Of a stretch of DNA of 64,000 bases, positions 1 to 7,120 are shown piece by piece. A program made the translations under genes and the position numbers. Origin of the DNA: Micromonospora peucetia (GTDB taxonomy: Bacteria > Actinomycetota > Actinomycetes > Mycobacteriales > Micromonosporaceae); contig NZ_FMIC01000002.1 of the NCBI RefSeq assembly GCF_900091625.1, positions 5,208,001 through 5,272,000 on the forward strand, given 5' to 3'. Under the pieces are notes generated by a model. It did not search any database. It was given only the letters and a program-made list of their open reading frames with translations, and had not been told where the DNA came from. How positions within the stretch are numbered: the first letter of the stretch is position 1; each line of letters opens with the position of its first letter.

Positions 1-755
1 GGGCGCAGCAGCACCTGCTCGACGCGCTGCTGGAGACCGGCACGCCCGTGGTGGTGACGCTGCTCGCCGGGCGACCGTACGCACTGGGCCGGGCGGTGAC
101 CGAGGCGGCGGCGATCGTGCAGGCGTTCTTCCCCGGCGAGGAGGGCACCCCGGCTGTCGCCGGTGTGCTCAGCGGTCGGGTCGCGCCGCAGGGGCGGCTG
201 CCGGTCAGCGTGCCCGGCGGGCCGGGCGCCCAGCCCACCACCTACCTGTCGGCCCGGCTGGGCCAGGCCAGCGACGTCTCCAACATCGACCCGACGCCGG
301 CGTACGGCTTCGGGCACGGCCTGGGCTACACCACGTTCGACTGGTCGCACCTGGTGCTCGACGCGCCGGTCGCGGCGACCGACGGGGAACTGCGGCTGCA
401 TTTCACGCTGCGCAACACCGGCTCCCGATGGGGCAGCGAGGTGGTGCAGGTCTACGCCCACGACCCGGTGGCCTCGGTGGTCCAGCCGGTGCAGCGGCTG
501 ATCGGCTACCTCCGGGTGCCGCTGCCGGCGGGCGCGGCCTGCCGGGTCGACCTGGCCGTACCGGCCGACCTGTTCTCGTTCACCGGGCGCGACGGGCGAC
601 GCGTCGTCGAGCCGGGCGAACTGGAACTGCGGCTCGCGGCGTCCAGCACCGACCACCGGCTCGTGGCGGCGGTCGCGCTGCGCGGCCCCGCCCGGCACGT
701 CGACCACACCCGGCGGCTGCACCCCCGGTTCGCCGTCACGCCGCTGGCCGGGTGA
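1..755 (+). CDS. Glycoside hydrolase family 3 (beta-glucosidase-like), C-terminal part
   Basis: Only the C-terminal quarter of the gene lies in the window; the frame is open to base 1. The visible protein begins in the GH3 C-terminal alpha/beta sandwich (motifs GTPVVVTLLAGRPY and AFFPGEEGTPAVAGVLSG, the latter followed by a GRLPVSVP stretch typical of bacterial beta-glucosidases) and ends with a fibronectin-III-like domain (from about LRLHFTLRNTGSRWGSEVVQ) common at the end of GH3 enzymes. Family knowledge says such enzymes release terminal beta-linked sugars; the substrate cannot be read from this fragment, and the N-terminal catalytic-nucleophile domain is outside the window. Confidence 0.9.
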   Translation, partial: AQQHLLDALLETGTPVVVTLLAGRPYALGRAVTEAAAIVQAFFPGEEGTPAVAGVLSGRVAPQGRLPVSVPGGPGAQPTTYLSARLGQASDVSNIDPTPAYGFGHGLGYTTFDWSHLVLDAPVAATDGELRLHFTLRNTGSRWGSEVVQVYAHDPVASVVQPVQRLIGYLRVPLPAGAACRVDLAVPADLFSFTGRDGRRVVEPGELELRLAASSTDHRLVAAVALRGPARHVDHTRRLHPRFAVTPLAG

Positions 756-824
756 GCGGTGGCGTTCGCCGACACTGTCGCCGGACCGGGCGTCCGACGG
801 CCCGTAGCCTGATAGACAGGGTGC

Positions 825-1781
825 GTGGCCAGGCCGGTCCGGATCCGCCGTCGAGCCCCGGGCACCGCGACCGCCCGGGGGCGGGCCGGCGCCCGGGCGG
901 TCGCGACGGCTGTCGTGATCGTGGCGCTCGCGGCCGGCTGCACCCGACCCGCGCCGTCGCCACCGGCCGCGCCGCCGCCGTCCGTCCCGCCCTCGTCGGC
1001 ACCAGCGTCCGCCTCGGCGCCGACGCCAGCGTCCTCGGCACCGCCGCCGGGGTCCGCCTCGGCGGCGACGCCGCGCCCGCCGGGCTTCGTCGTCCTCGCC
1101 GACGTCGACCCGCGTATCCGGACCGACATCCGGTACGCCACCGTGCACAACTTCGTCGGCCGGCCGGTCGCCGGCTACCCCGAACCGCTCTGCCTGCTCA
1201 CCCGCCCGGCCGCCGAGGCGCTGCGCCGGGTGCAGGACGCCGCGCTGGCCCGGGGCCGCAGCCTGAAGGTGTACGACTGCTACCGCCCCCGGCGGGCCGC
1301 CGACGACTTCGTCAGCTGGGCAAAGCAGCCGGGCGAGCAGCAGATGAAGGCCGAGTTCTATCCCCGGGTGGCGAAGTCGGAACTGTTCGACGAGGGGTAC
1401 ATCGGTGCCCCCACCGCGCACAGCCGGGGCAGCACCGTCGACCTGACCCTGGTCGACGTGCCGACCCCCACCCAGTCCCCGTACGTTCCGGGCCAGCCCC
1501 TGGTCTCCTGCACCGCGCCCCGGGGGCAGCGGTTCGCCGACAACAGTGTCGACATGGGCACCGGCTTCGACTGCTTCGACCCGCTCGCGCACACCGACTC
1601 GCCGCAGGTCACCGGGGTGGCCCGGGACAACCGGCGGCTGCTGCGGCAGCTGATGACCGACGGCGGCTTCGTCAACTACGACCGCGAGTGGTGGCACTAC
1701 CGCTACCGCGACGAGCCATGGCCGGACACGTACTTCGACCTGCCGGTGGCCCGCTCCTCGGCCGAGCGGGCGGGCGGTTGA
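825..1781 (+). CDS. VanX/DdpX-like D-Ala-D-Ala dipeptidase, lipoprotein (peptidase M15)
   Basis: 318 residues. A basic N-terminus, a hydrophobic stretch and a lipobox ending ALAAGC (about residue 38) indicate a lipoprotein, followed by a long Pro/Ser/Ala linker that would hold the enzyme off the membrane. The catalytic domain carries the M15D zinc signature HSRGSTVD (H199, D206) and EWWHY (E288, H291), matching the VanX pattern SxHxxGxAxD plus ExxH. Enzymes of this family cleave D-Ala-D-Ala or related cell-wall peptides. There is no vanHA or vanRS beside it, so a role in peptidoglycan turnover is more likely than glycopeptide resistance. GTG start at 825; a TAGCCT box sits at 805-810. Confidence 0.85.
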   Translation: MARPVRIRRRAPGTATARGRAGARAVATAVVIVALAAGCTRPAPSPPAAPPPSVPPSSAPASASAPTPASSAPPPGSASAATPRPPGFVVLADVDPRIRTDIRYATVHNFVGRPVAGYPEPLCLLTRPAAEALRRVQDAALARGRSLKVYDCYRPRRAADDFVSWAKQPGEQQMKAEFYPRVAKSELFDEGYIGAPTAHSRGSTVDLTLVDVPTPTQSPYVPGQPLVSCTAPRGQRFADNSVDMGTGFDCFDPLAHTDSPQVTGVARDNRRLLRQLMTDGGFVNYDREWWHYRYRDEPWPDTYFDLPVARSSAERAGG

Positions 1782-1907
1782 GCGCCGCGCGCGGCGGGAG
1801 GCGGCGCGTCACGGGCTGGCGACGTCCGGCATGATCACCTCACGGCGGGGTTCCGAACCGGGCGACCGTCGGACGGCGACCGTGCCGTCGGTGAGGGGGA
1901 GTGTGCC

Positions 1908-2414
1908 GTGGCCGCCGAACGGATCGGACCGCCCGTCACCGGGGACGAGCGCGAGATGCTGCGCGCCTTCCTCGACTACCACCGGGCGACCCTCGCGATG
2001 AAGTGCGACGGGCTGAGCGACGAGGACCTGCGCCGTCAGTCGATGCCCCCGTCCACGTTGTCGCTGCTCGGCCTGGTCCGGCACCTGGCGGAGGTGGAGC
2101 GGGCCTGGTTCCGCCGCACCATCGACGGCGAGGACGTCCCGCTGGTCTGGTCGGACTCCGGCGATTTCCAGGTGGCGTACGACGCGAGCGGCGCCACCCG
2201 CGCCGAGGCGTTCGACGCCTGGCAGCGGGAGGTCGCGTACTCCCGCCGCGTCGAGCGGGAGGCCGCGTCGCTCGACGTGACCGGCCACCACGCCCGGTCC
2301 GGCGAGGACGTGTCCCTGCGGCTGGTGATGTTGCACCTGATCCACGAGTACGCCCGCCACAACGGCCACGCCGACCTCCTCCGCGAGGGCATCGACGGCA
2401 CCGTCGGCGCCTGA
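1908..2414 (+). CDS. DinB/DUF664 family protein
   Basis: 168 residues, start GTG preceded by a strong GAGGGGGAG ribosome binding site. The helical DinB-like four-helix bundle pattern is visible: an N-terminal stretch EREMLRAFLDYHRATL, a central histidine region LGLVRHLAEVERAWF and a C-terminal HLIHEYARHNGHADLLRE. The three histidines (in RHLAEVE, HLIHEYARHNGH) are those that bind a metal in DUF664 and mycothiol-dependent maleylpyruvate-isomerase-like proteins. In actinomycetes this fold serves thiol-dependent transferases; the actual substrate is unknown. It stands alone between the M15 gene and a convergent esterase. Confidence 0.8.
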   Translation: MAAERIGPPVTGDEREMLRAFLDYHRATLAMKCDGLSDEDLRRQSMPPSTLSLLGLVRHLAEVERAWFRRTIDGEDVPLVWSDSGDFQVAYDASGATRAEAFDAWQREVAYSRRVEREAASLDVTGHHARSGEDVSLRLVMLHLIHEYARHNGHADLLREGIDGTVGA

Positions 2415-2463
2415 ACCCACGCTCGACGGTCGACGCCGGGGCGCGACGCTCAGCCGGAGACGC

Positions 2464-3246
2464 TCAGCCGGCGGGGCGCAGCGGCAGCCAGGCCAGCACG
2501 TCCTGGATCTTCGCGTCCCAGTACGCCCAGTCGTGCGCGCCGGGGGAGAAGTCCACGGTGAGCGGGACGCCCCGCTCGCGGGCCGCCGTGACGAAGGTCA
2601 GGTTGTCCTCGTACAGGAAGTCCTCGGTGCCGCAGGCGACGTAGAGCGCGGGCCGTTCGGTGCCCGGCGTCCGGTCGAGCAGGGCGATGGTGTCGTCGTC
2701 GGTGCCGGTCACCGCGCGCTCGCCGAAGACGGTGTGCCAGACGGCGGGGTCGAGGGGCGCGGTCGGGTGATGGCGGCGGGTCGCCACGTCCAGCGCGCCG
2801 GACAGGCTCGCCGCCGCCGCGAACCGGCCCGGTTCGCGCAGCGCCCACTTCACCGCCCCGTAGCCGCCCATCGAGAGCCCGGCGACGAAGGTGTCCTCCC
2901 GGCGGGCCGAGAGCCGGAAGAACTCGTGGCACAGCTGCGGCAGTTCGCTGCTGAGGAAGGTCCAGTACCGGTTGCCGTGCTCCTCGTCGGTGTAGAAGCT
3001 GCGCCCGACCTGGGGCATCACCACGGCGAGACCGAGCGGCGCGACGTAGCGTTCGATCGAGGTGCGGCGCAGCCAGACGGTGTCGTCGTCGGACAGGCCG
3101 TGCAGCAGGTAGAGCACGGGCGGGTCGCCCTCCGGGGCGCTGCCGGTCAGGCCGATCTGCGAGGAGGTCCGCTGCGGCAGGATCACCGTCATCGAGGTGC
3201 TCATGCCGAGCGCTTCGGAGTAGAAGTCAGCGCGCATCAGGGCCAC
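2464..3246 (-). CDS. Alpha/beta-hydrolase esterase (esterase D / antigen-85-like fold)
   Basis: 260 residues. Motifs: LLHGLSDDDTVW (oxyanion region), the nucleophile elbow GLSMGGYGA (Gly-x-Ser-x-Gly, serine near residue 125) and a C-terminal PGAHDWAYWD with the catalytic histidine. This is the pattern of the tributyrin esterase, S-formylglutathione hydrolase and mycolyl transferase superfamily. No signal peptide is seen, so a cytoplasmic carboxylesterase is the simplest reading; acyl preference is unknown. GTG start at 3246; a TACGGT -10 box (3255-3260, minus) lies only 8 bases upstream, suggesting a leaderless mRNA. Confidence 0.8.
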   Translation of the reverse strand: MALMRADFYSEALGMSTSMTVILPQRTSSQIGLTGSAPEGDPPVLYLLHGLSDDDTVWLRRTSIERYVAPLGLAVVMPQVGRSFYTDEEHGNRYWTFLSSELPQLCHEFFRLSARREDTFVAGLSMGGYGAVKWALREPGRFAAAASLSGALDVATRRHHPTAPLDPAVWHTVFGERAVTGTDDDTIALLDRTPGTERPALYVACGTEDFLYEDNLTFVTAARERGVPLTVDFSPGAHDWAYWDAKIQDVLAWLPLRPAG

Positions 3247-3268
3247 GGCCGTCGACCGTAGCGCATCC

Positions 3269-3640
3269 TCACGTCCGGTAGGCGACCAGCCGGGCGTCGA
3301 GGGCGTCGAGGTCGTCGACGAACCACACGTGACCGGACCGGTTCGACTCGTCGACGAGGGCGCGCAGGGCCGAACTGGCCGCGAGATGCCGGGAGATGTC
3401 GCCGACGACGACCAGGCGTATCCGGTAGTTGACGAACTTCTGCATGATCTCGCCGGCGAAGCGGGTGCCGAGGGAGAAGAAGGACGGGTCGAGCCGGCTC
3501 GTCGGCACCGCCACCACCTCGGCGCCGGCGAAGGCCGCGCCGATCAGGTCCAGCGCGTCCTGCTCGGTGGCCACCGGCGGGCCGGCCGGATCGCACATGA
3601 GCACCGGCACCCCGGCCCGCTCCTGGATGACGTCAGGCAC
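3269..3640 (-). CDS. DUF4180 domain protein
   Basis: 123 residues, whole length resembling the DUF4180 family: an alternating beta/alpha pattern with a conserved DPSFFSLGTRFAGEIMQKF stretch and a VVVGDIS turn, ending WFVDDLDALDARL. The family has no established biochemical role. Its start overlaps the end of the upstream HTH gene by 8 bases, so the two are almost certainly one operon and the DUF4180 protein is likely controlled by, or a partner of, that regulator. Confidence 0.75.
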   Translation of the reverse strand: MPDVIQERAGVPVLMCDPAGPPVATEQDALDLIGAAFAGAEVVAVPTSRLDPSFFSLGTRFAGEIMQKFVNYRIRLVVVGDISRHLAASSALRALVDESNRSGHVWFVDDLDALDARLVAYRT

Positions 3641-4088
3641 CGTCGGCCTCCCCGTCGAGCAGGCCGGTGTCGCCGTCGAGCACGGCGTCCAGCAGGTGCA
3701 GCATCTCGGCGGTGGCCGAGGCGCCGCCCAGGATCACGATCTTCATGCGGTGTCGCTCCTCGTCGTGGACGGTCTGGATGCGCAGCGGGTGCGCGGGGTG
3801 GTGGGAGGCGTTCGCCGCGGCCAGGACGAGCGTGCCCAGCCGGTCGGCCGCGGCCCGGTCGACGCCGTCGATCTGCACGATGCTCGACACCTCCACGGCC
3901 GCGCCGCCGGCGGGGCGGGCGGGTGCCGGCCGACCGGTCAGCGCGTCGAGGTCGGCGCGGGCGATCCGGTACTGCTTGCCGATCCGCACCGCCCTGAGCC
4001 GGCCGGCGCGGATGTAGCCGCGCACGGTGCGTACGTGCAGGCCCAGCCGCTCGGCCACTTGCTCTACCGAGTACATTTCCTCACTCAT
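3633..4088 (-). CDS. Excisionase/MerR-type helix-turn-helix regulator with C-terminal extension
   Basis: 151 residues. The N-terminal 55 residues form an excisionase-type winged HTH (MYSVEQVAERLGLHVRTVRGYI, then GRLRAVRIGKQYRI). The rest (about 70-151) is an unassigned domain with beta/alpha character (VEVSSIVQIDGVDR... HRMKIVILGGASATAEML) that may sense a ligand. It overlaps the DUF4180 gene by 8 bases. Upstream on the minus strand a TACATT box (4097-4102) lies 8 bases before the ATG, and AGGGGA within that gap could also act as a ribosome binding site. Autoregulation is plausible but not shown. Confidence 0.75.
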   Translation of the reverse strand: MSEEMYSVEQVAERLGLHVRTVRGYIRAGRLRAVRIGKQYRIARADLDALTGRPAPARPAGGAAVEVSSIVQIDGVDRAAADRLGTLVLAAANASHHPAHPLRIQTVHDEERHRMKIVILGGASATAEMLHLLDAVLDGDTGLLDGEADGA

Positions 4089-4531
4089 CGTCCCCTAATG
4101 TAGTCATGAAAGGGAGCGATAGGGAAGTTGGTTTTACCGCGACCCATCGTTTCGTCAATATCCATTGCGACCACCGTCCGTCCCGCCTACCGTCATCGGC
4201 GCAAGGTCAACCGAACGACCCCAGGGGAGTACGCCGTGCCGCAGCGCAACCGCACCGACGCCACATGGCCGACGCCGTGTGGTGGTGCCTTGCTGCCCAC
4301 GGGCAAACCAGCCTGCGGTCAGCGCCGTCCCGAGCAGGGCCGGCAGCCGGGGTGGCGGCGCGTCTAGCGCCAGCGCGTACGCGCAGCCGCCCACCCCACC
4401 GGGGTCCGGGCGGCTTTTTCGTCCCACCCGGACCGGCGCAACCCCATCCCGGCGATGCCCGTCACGACGCCGGCATCCCTTCCGGCCCCGCCACGACTGT
4501 CGCGACCGGCCGACGAAACGAGGAGACGACG
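4089..4531 (+). ncRNA. Gene-free 443-base leader upstream of rtcB with several strong stem-loops
   Basis: No convincing gene lies here on the plus strand. Instead there is a run of stems: 4252-4256 with 4284-4288 enclosing 4261-4266 with 4277-4282; a long bulged stem 4347-4359 with 4386-4402; and an 8-bp perfect stem 4403-4410 with 4427-4434 whose loop carries five Ts. The left end (4089-4110) also holds the divergent HTH promoter. The structures could be one folded RNA, a separate small RNA near an RNA-repair gene, or a terminator/attenuator for rtcB. No Rfam family is claimed. Confidence 0.4.
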
Positions 4532-5731
4532 ATGAGTTTCACCCCGCTCGCGGGCACCCGCGCGCCGGTCCGGGTCTGGACCGATCCCTACGGCCTCGAG
4601 CCGCAGGCCGCCCAGCAACTGCGCAACATCGGCGCGCTCCCGTGGGTGCAGGGCGTCGCGGTCATGCCGGACGTGCACTTCGGCAAGGGGGCCACGGTCG
4701 GCTCGGTCATCGCGATGCGGCAGGCCGTCTCACCGGCAGCGGTCGGCGTCGACATCGGCTGCGGCATGTCGGCGGTCCGCACCTCGCTGACCGCCGCCGA
4801 CCTGCCGGACGACCTCGCCGGGCTCCGGTCGGCGATCGAGGCCACCATCCCGGTCGGCTTCGCGCAGCGGCAGAAGCCGGTCGACCCGCGCCGGATCCGG
4901 GGGGTGGAGCAGGGCGGCTGGGACGACTTCTGGCGCCGGTTCGCCGACCTCGACCGGCGGGTGGCGCAGCTGGAGACCCGGGCCCAGCGGCAGCTGGGCA
5001 CGCTCGGCGGCGGCAACCACTTCATCGAGGTCTGCCTGGAGCAGGGCGGCGCCGACGAGGGACGGGTGTGGCTGATGCTGCACTCCGGCTCGCGCAACAT
5101 CGGCAAGGAGCTGGCGGAGCGGCACATCGCCGTCGCCCGGAGGCTGCCGCACAACACCGACCTGCCCGACCGCGACCTGGCGGTGTTCCTCACCGGCACG
5201 CCGGAGATGGACGCCTACCGCCGGGACCTGTGGTGGGCGCAGGAGTACGCGCGGCGCAACCGGGCGGTCATGCTCGCCCTGCTCTGCGGGGTGGTGCGGG
5301 AGCAGTTCCCGCAGGTGAGCTACGACGAGCCGATCTCCTGCCACCACAACTACGTGGCGGAGGAGAGCTATGACGGCGTGGACGTGCTGGTCACCCGCAA
5401 GGGGGCGATCCGGGCCGGTCGGGGGGACCTGGGCATCATCCCGGGGTCGATGGGCACCGGCTCGTACATCGTGCGGGGCAAGGGGAACCCGGACGCGTAC
5501 TGCTCGGCGTCGCACGGGGCGGGGCGGCGGATGTCGCGGGCGCAGGCCAAGCGGACGTACAACACCGCCGACCTGGCCGCACAGACCGCCGGTGTGGAGT
5601 GCCGCAAGGACGCCGGGGTGGTCGACGAGATCCCCGGCGCGTACAAGGACATCACCCAGGTGATGGCGCAGCAGGAGGACCTGGTCGAGGTGGTGGCGCA
5701 CCTCAAGCAGGTGGTCTGCGTGAAGGGATGA
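4532..5731 (+). CDS. rtcB: RNA-splicing ligase RtcB (3'-phosphate / 5'-OH RNA ligase)
   Basis: 399 residues starting at the ATG at 4532, chosen because GAGGAG stands 6-7 bases upstream and the protein then begins like other RtcB proteins; an in-frame ATG at 4106 would add about 140 unrelated residues. Key residues are present: VDIGCGM with the metal-binding cysteine (C77), GGNHFIEV (metal ligands), and SHGAGR with the histidine (H328) that takes GMP during catalysis. RtcB joins RNA 2',3'-cyclic-phosphate or 3'-phosphate ends to 5'-OH ends using GTP and Mn2+. No archease or RtcA gene is adjacent, so a role in tRNA or rRNA repair is inferred from the family only. Confidence 0.95.
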   Translation: MSFTPLAGTRAPVRVWTDPYGLEPQAAQQLRNIGALPWVQGVAVMPDVHFGKGATVGSVIAMRQAVSPAAVGVDIGCGMSAVRTSLTAADLPDDLAGLRSAIEATIPVGFAQRQKPVDPRRIRGVEQGGWDDFWRRFADLDRRVAQLETRAQRQLGTLGGGNHFIEVCLEQGGADEGRVWLMLHSGSRNIGKELAERHIAVARRLPHNTDLPDRDLAVFLTGTPEMDAYRRDLWWAQEYARRNRAVMLALLCGVVREQFPQVSYDEPISCHHNYVAEESYDGVDVLVTRKGAIRAGRGDLGIIPGSMGTGSYIVRGKGNPDAYCSASHGAGRRMSRAQAKRTYNTADLAAQTAGVECRKDAGVVDEIPGAYKDITQVMAQQEDLVEVVAHLKQVVCVKG

Positions 5732-5789
5732 CCGTCGGCCCGCCCGGACGGCGGATCCCCCGTCCGGGCCGGCCCGCGATCGATACCCG

Positions 5790-5795
5790 TAGAGT
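5790..5795 (+). promoter_or_regulatory. -10 box TAGAGT of a leaderless promoter
   Basis: TAGAGT lies six bases before the GTG start of the SRPBCC protein at 5802, the spacing expected if transcription begins at the start codon. No ribosome binding site is visible. Confidence 0.45.
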
Positions 5796-5801
5796 CGCGC
5801 C

Positions 5802-6884
5802 GTGATCGAGATCGACGTGCAGGTCGACCTGTTCCACCCGGCGGACCGGGTGTGGCACGCATTGACGGATCGCGGTCTGCTCGCCCGGTGGTTCACCGAG
5901 GTCGAGCCGATGGCCGGGGCACGCCACCGGCTGCTGCTGTTCACGGCCGGCCTGCCCGGGTTCGACGCCGCCGTCGACGCGGAGGTGACCGACCGTCGGG
6001 AGCCGGAGCTGATCGCGTTGCGGTGCCTCGAGGGTGGCCGGCGCAGCCGGCTGGCCTGTGCCGTCGTCCCCACCGCCGAGGGCTGCCGGCTGTCGGTCCG
6101 CGAGGTGCTGGAGCACGGCAGTTGGTCCGACGAGCAGCGCGAGCGCCGCGAGGAGTCCTACCGGCAGGCGCTGACCGGGCGGCTGCCCGCCATCCTCGAC
6201 TGGCTGGCCTTCCGGCAGGTCGACCTGCGTCGGGGCGAGGCGGGGATGACCGCCGAGATGCCGGTGACCGAGGGGTTCGGCGACGAGCCGGTGCCGGCCG
6301 GCCGGCACCGCTGGCCGCTGCTGGTCGCGGGGCTGGCCGCTGTCGTGCTGGTGGCCGGGGCGGTGGTGTGGGCGGTGCTGCCGGCCGAGCCGGAGCCCGC
6401 CGCCGGCCCGGGCCCGACGCCGTCGCCGACCGCCACGACCACCGCGAGCCGTACGCCGAAGCCGACCGCCTCCGCCGCTCCCACCCGAAGCACCACGTCG
6501 CCCACGCCCCGCCCGAGCCGAACGCCCTCGGCGACGCCGTCGCGTACGCCCACCTCGGCCGCACCGTCGGCTTCGGCCGTGGCCGCGCGCTACGAGACCG
6601 TGTCGACGCGGCTCATCGGCTACACAGGTGAGGTGGTCCTCGACAATGCCGGCGGCGCGGCGGCGAAGGGCTGGACGGTGGTCGTGACGCTGGCCGAGGG
6701 CGGCACGATCACCGACGTCAGCGGGGCCGACTGGCGGCAGGAAGGGCAGGTCGTCACCTTCACCGGGCCGCCCGTGCCGGCCGGCCGCTCGCGGACGTTC
6801 ACGTTCGCCGTCCGTGACCTCGACCCGATCACCAGGGCGCCCGAGGGCTGCTCGCTGGGTGACGACCCGTGCGCGGGGCTCTGA
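5802..6884 (+). CDS. SRPBCC (AHSA1-like) domain - membrane helix - CBM2-like domain protein
   Basis: 360 residues with three clear parts. Residues 1-150 look like an AHSA1/START-like SRPBCC domain (VDLFHPADRVWHALTDR, LLARWFTEVEPM). A single membrane segment follows at about 168-190 (LLVAGLAAVVLVAGAVVWAV), then a Pro/Thr/Ser linker to about 255, then a C-terminal beta-sandwich (GEVVLDNAGGAAAKGWTVVV, VTFTGPPVPAGRSRTFTF) resembling the CBM2/cellulose-binding fold. The N-terminus should be cytoplasmic and the last domain outside. The function is unknown; the design suggests a sensor or anchor linking an outside polymer with a small-molecule pocket inside. Confidence 0.65.
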   Translation: MIEIDVQVDLFHPADRVWHALTDRGLLARWFTEVEPMAGARHRLLLFTAGLPGFDAAVDAEVTDRREPELIALRCLEGGRRSRLACAVVPTAEGCRLSVREVLEHGSWSDEQRERREESYRQALTGRLPAILDWLAFRQVDLRRGEAGMTAEMPVTEGFGDEPVPAGRHRWPLLVAGLAAVVLVAGAVVWAVLPAEPEPAAGPGPTPSPTATTTASRTPKPTASAAPTRSTTSPTPRPSRTPSATPSRTPTSAAPSASAVAARYETVSTRLIGYTGEVVLDNAGGAAAKGWTVVVTLAEGGTITDVSGADWRQEGQVVTFTGPPVPAGRSRTFTFAVRDLDPITRAPEGCSLGDDPCAGL

Positions 6885-6900
6885 CGCCGCCGGAGGCGTC
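6883..6900 (+). terminator. Short hairpin at the end of the SRPBCC gene
   Basis: GACGCC and GGCGTC pair around a six-base loop, starting inside the stop codon. It lacks a T-run, so it is only a weak terminator candidate. Confidence 0.3.
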
Positions 6901-6931
6901 GCGCGCACCCGGCGTGCCGGGATCGCGCTGT

Positions 6932-6937
6932 TAGGAT
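6932..6937 (+). promoter_or_regulatory. -10 box TAGGAT for the ABC-F leader transcript
   Basis: A good actinomycete -10 hexamer about 34 bases before the leader peptide ATG at 6971 and 184 bases before the ABC-F start; transcription would begin near 6944. The -35 region is not obvious. Confidence 0.45.
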
Positions 6938-6970
6938 GGGCGACGAGTGATCGGGACAGGGAGACCAGAC

Positions 6971-7000
6971 ATGGCGGGTGACGACGACATCTCCGGGTGA
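6971..7000 (+). CDS. Nine-residue leader peptide upstream of the ABC-F gene
   Basis: ATG to TGA encodes MAGDDDISG, preceded by a GGGAGA-type ribosome binding site at 6959-6963 with good spacing. It is followed by two strong hairpins before the ABC-F start. Short translated leaders followed by alternative hairpins are the known layout for ribosome-mediated attenuation of antibiotic-inducible ABC-F and erm genes: a drug-stalled ribosome changes which hairpin forms. That mechanism is inference here; translation of this peptide has not been shown. Confidence 0.5.
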   Translation: MAGDDDISG

Positions 7001-7017
7001 CACCGGGAGGTGCCCGG

Positions 7018-7098
7018 CCACGGCAGGCGTTTCGACGCGCCGTGGTGACGGTCCGTCGTTTCCTGAATCCCGTCCCTCCGGGCGCCCCGGCGGCGCCC
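7018..7098 (+). promoter_or_regulatory. Attenuator-like pair of hairpins between leader peptide and ABC-F start
   Basis: Hairpin 1 pairs 7018-7024 with 7039-7045 (7 bp) plus an inner GCG/CGC stem. Hairpin 2 pairs 7080-7086 (GGGCGCC) with 7092-7098 (GGCGCCC) and ends 22 bases before the ABC-F ATG, where it could block elongation or initiation. No long T-run follows, so the effect may be transcriptional (with pausing) or translational. Confidence 0.45.
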
Positions 7099-7120
7099 AC
7101 CTCACCTCAAGGGCTTCCGC

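Noticed and set aside
825..1781. VanX-like gene as part of a vancomycin-resistance operon
   Set aside because: No vanH, vanA, vanR or vanS gene is adjacent, so only the dipeptidase function is claimed.
1783..1796. GC-only palindrome after the dipeptidase gene as a terminator
   Set aside because: Self-complementary CG stretch with almost no loop and no T-run; too weak to call.
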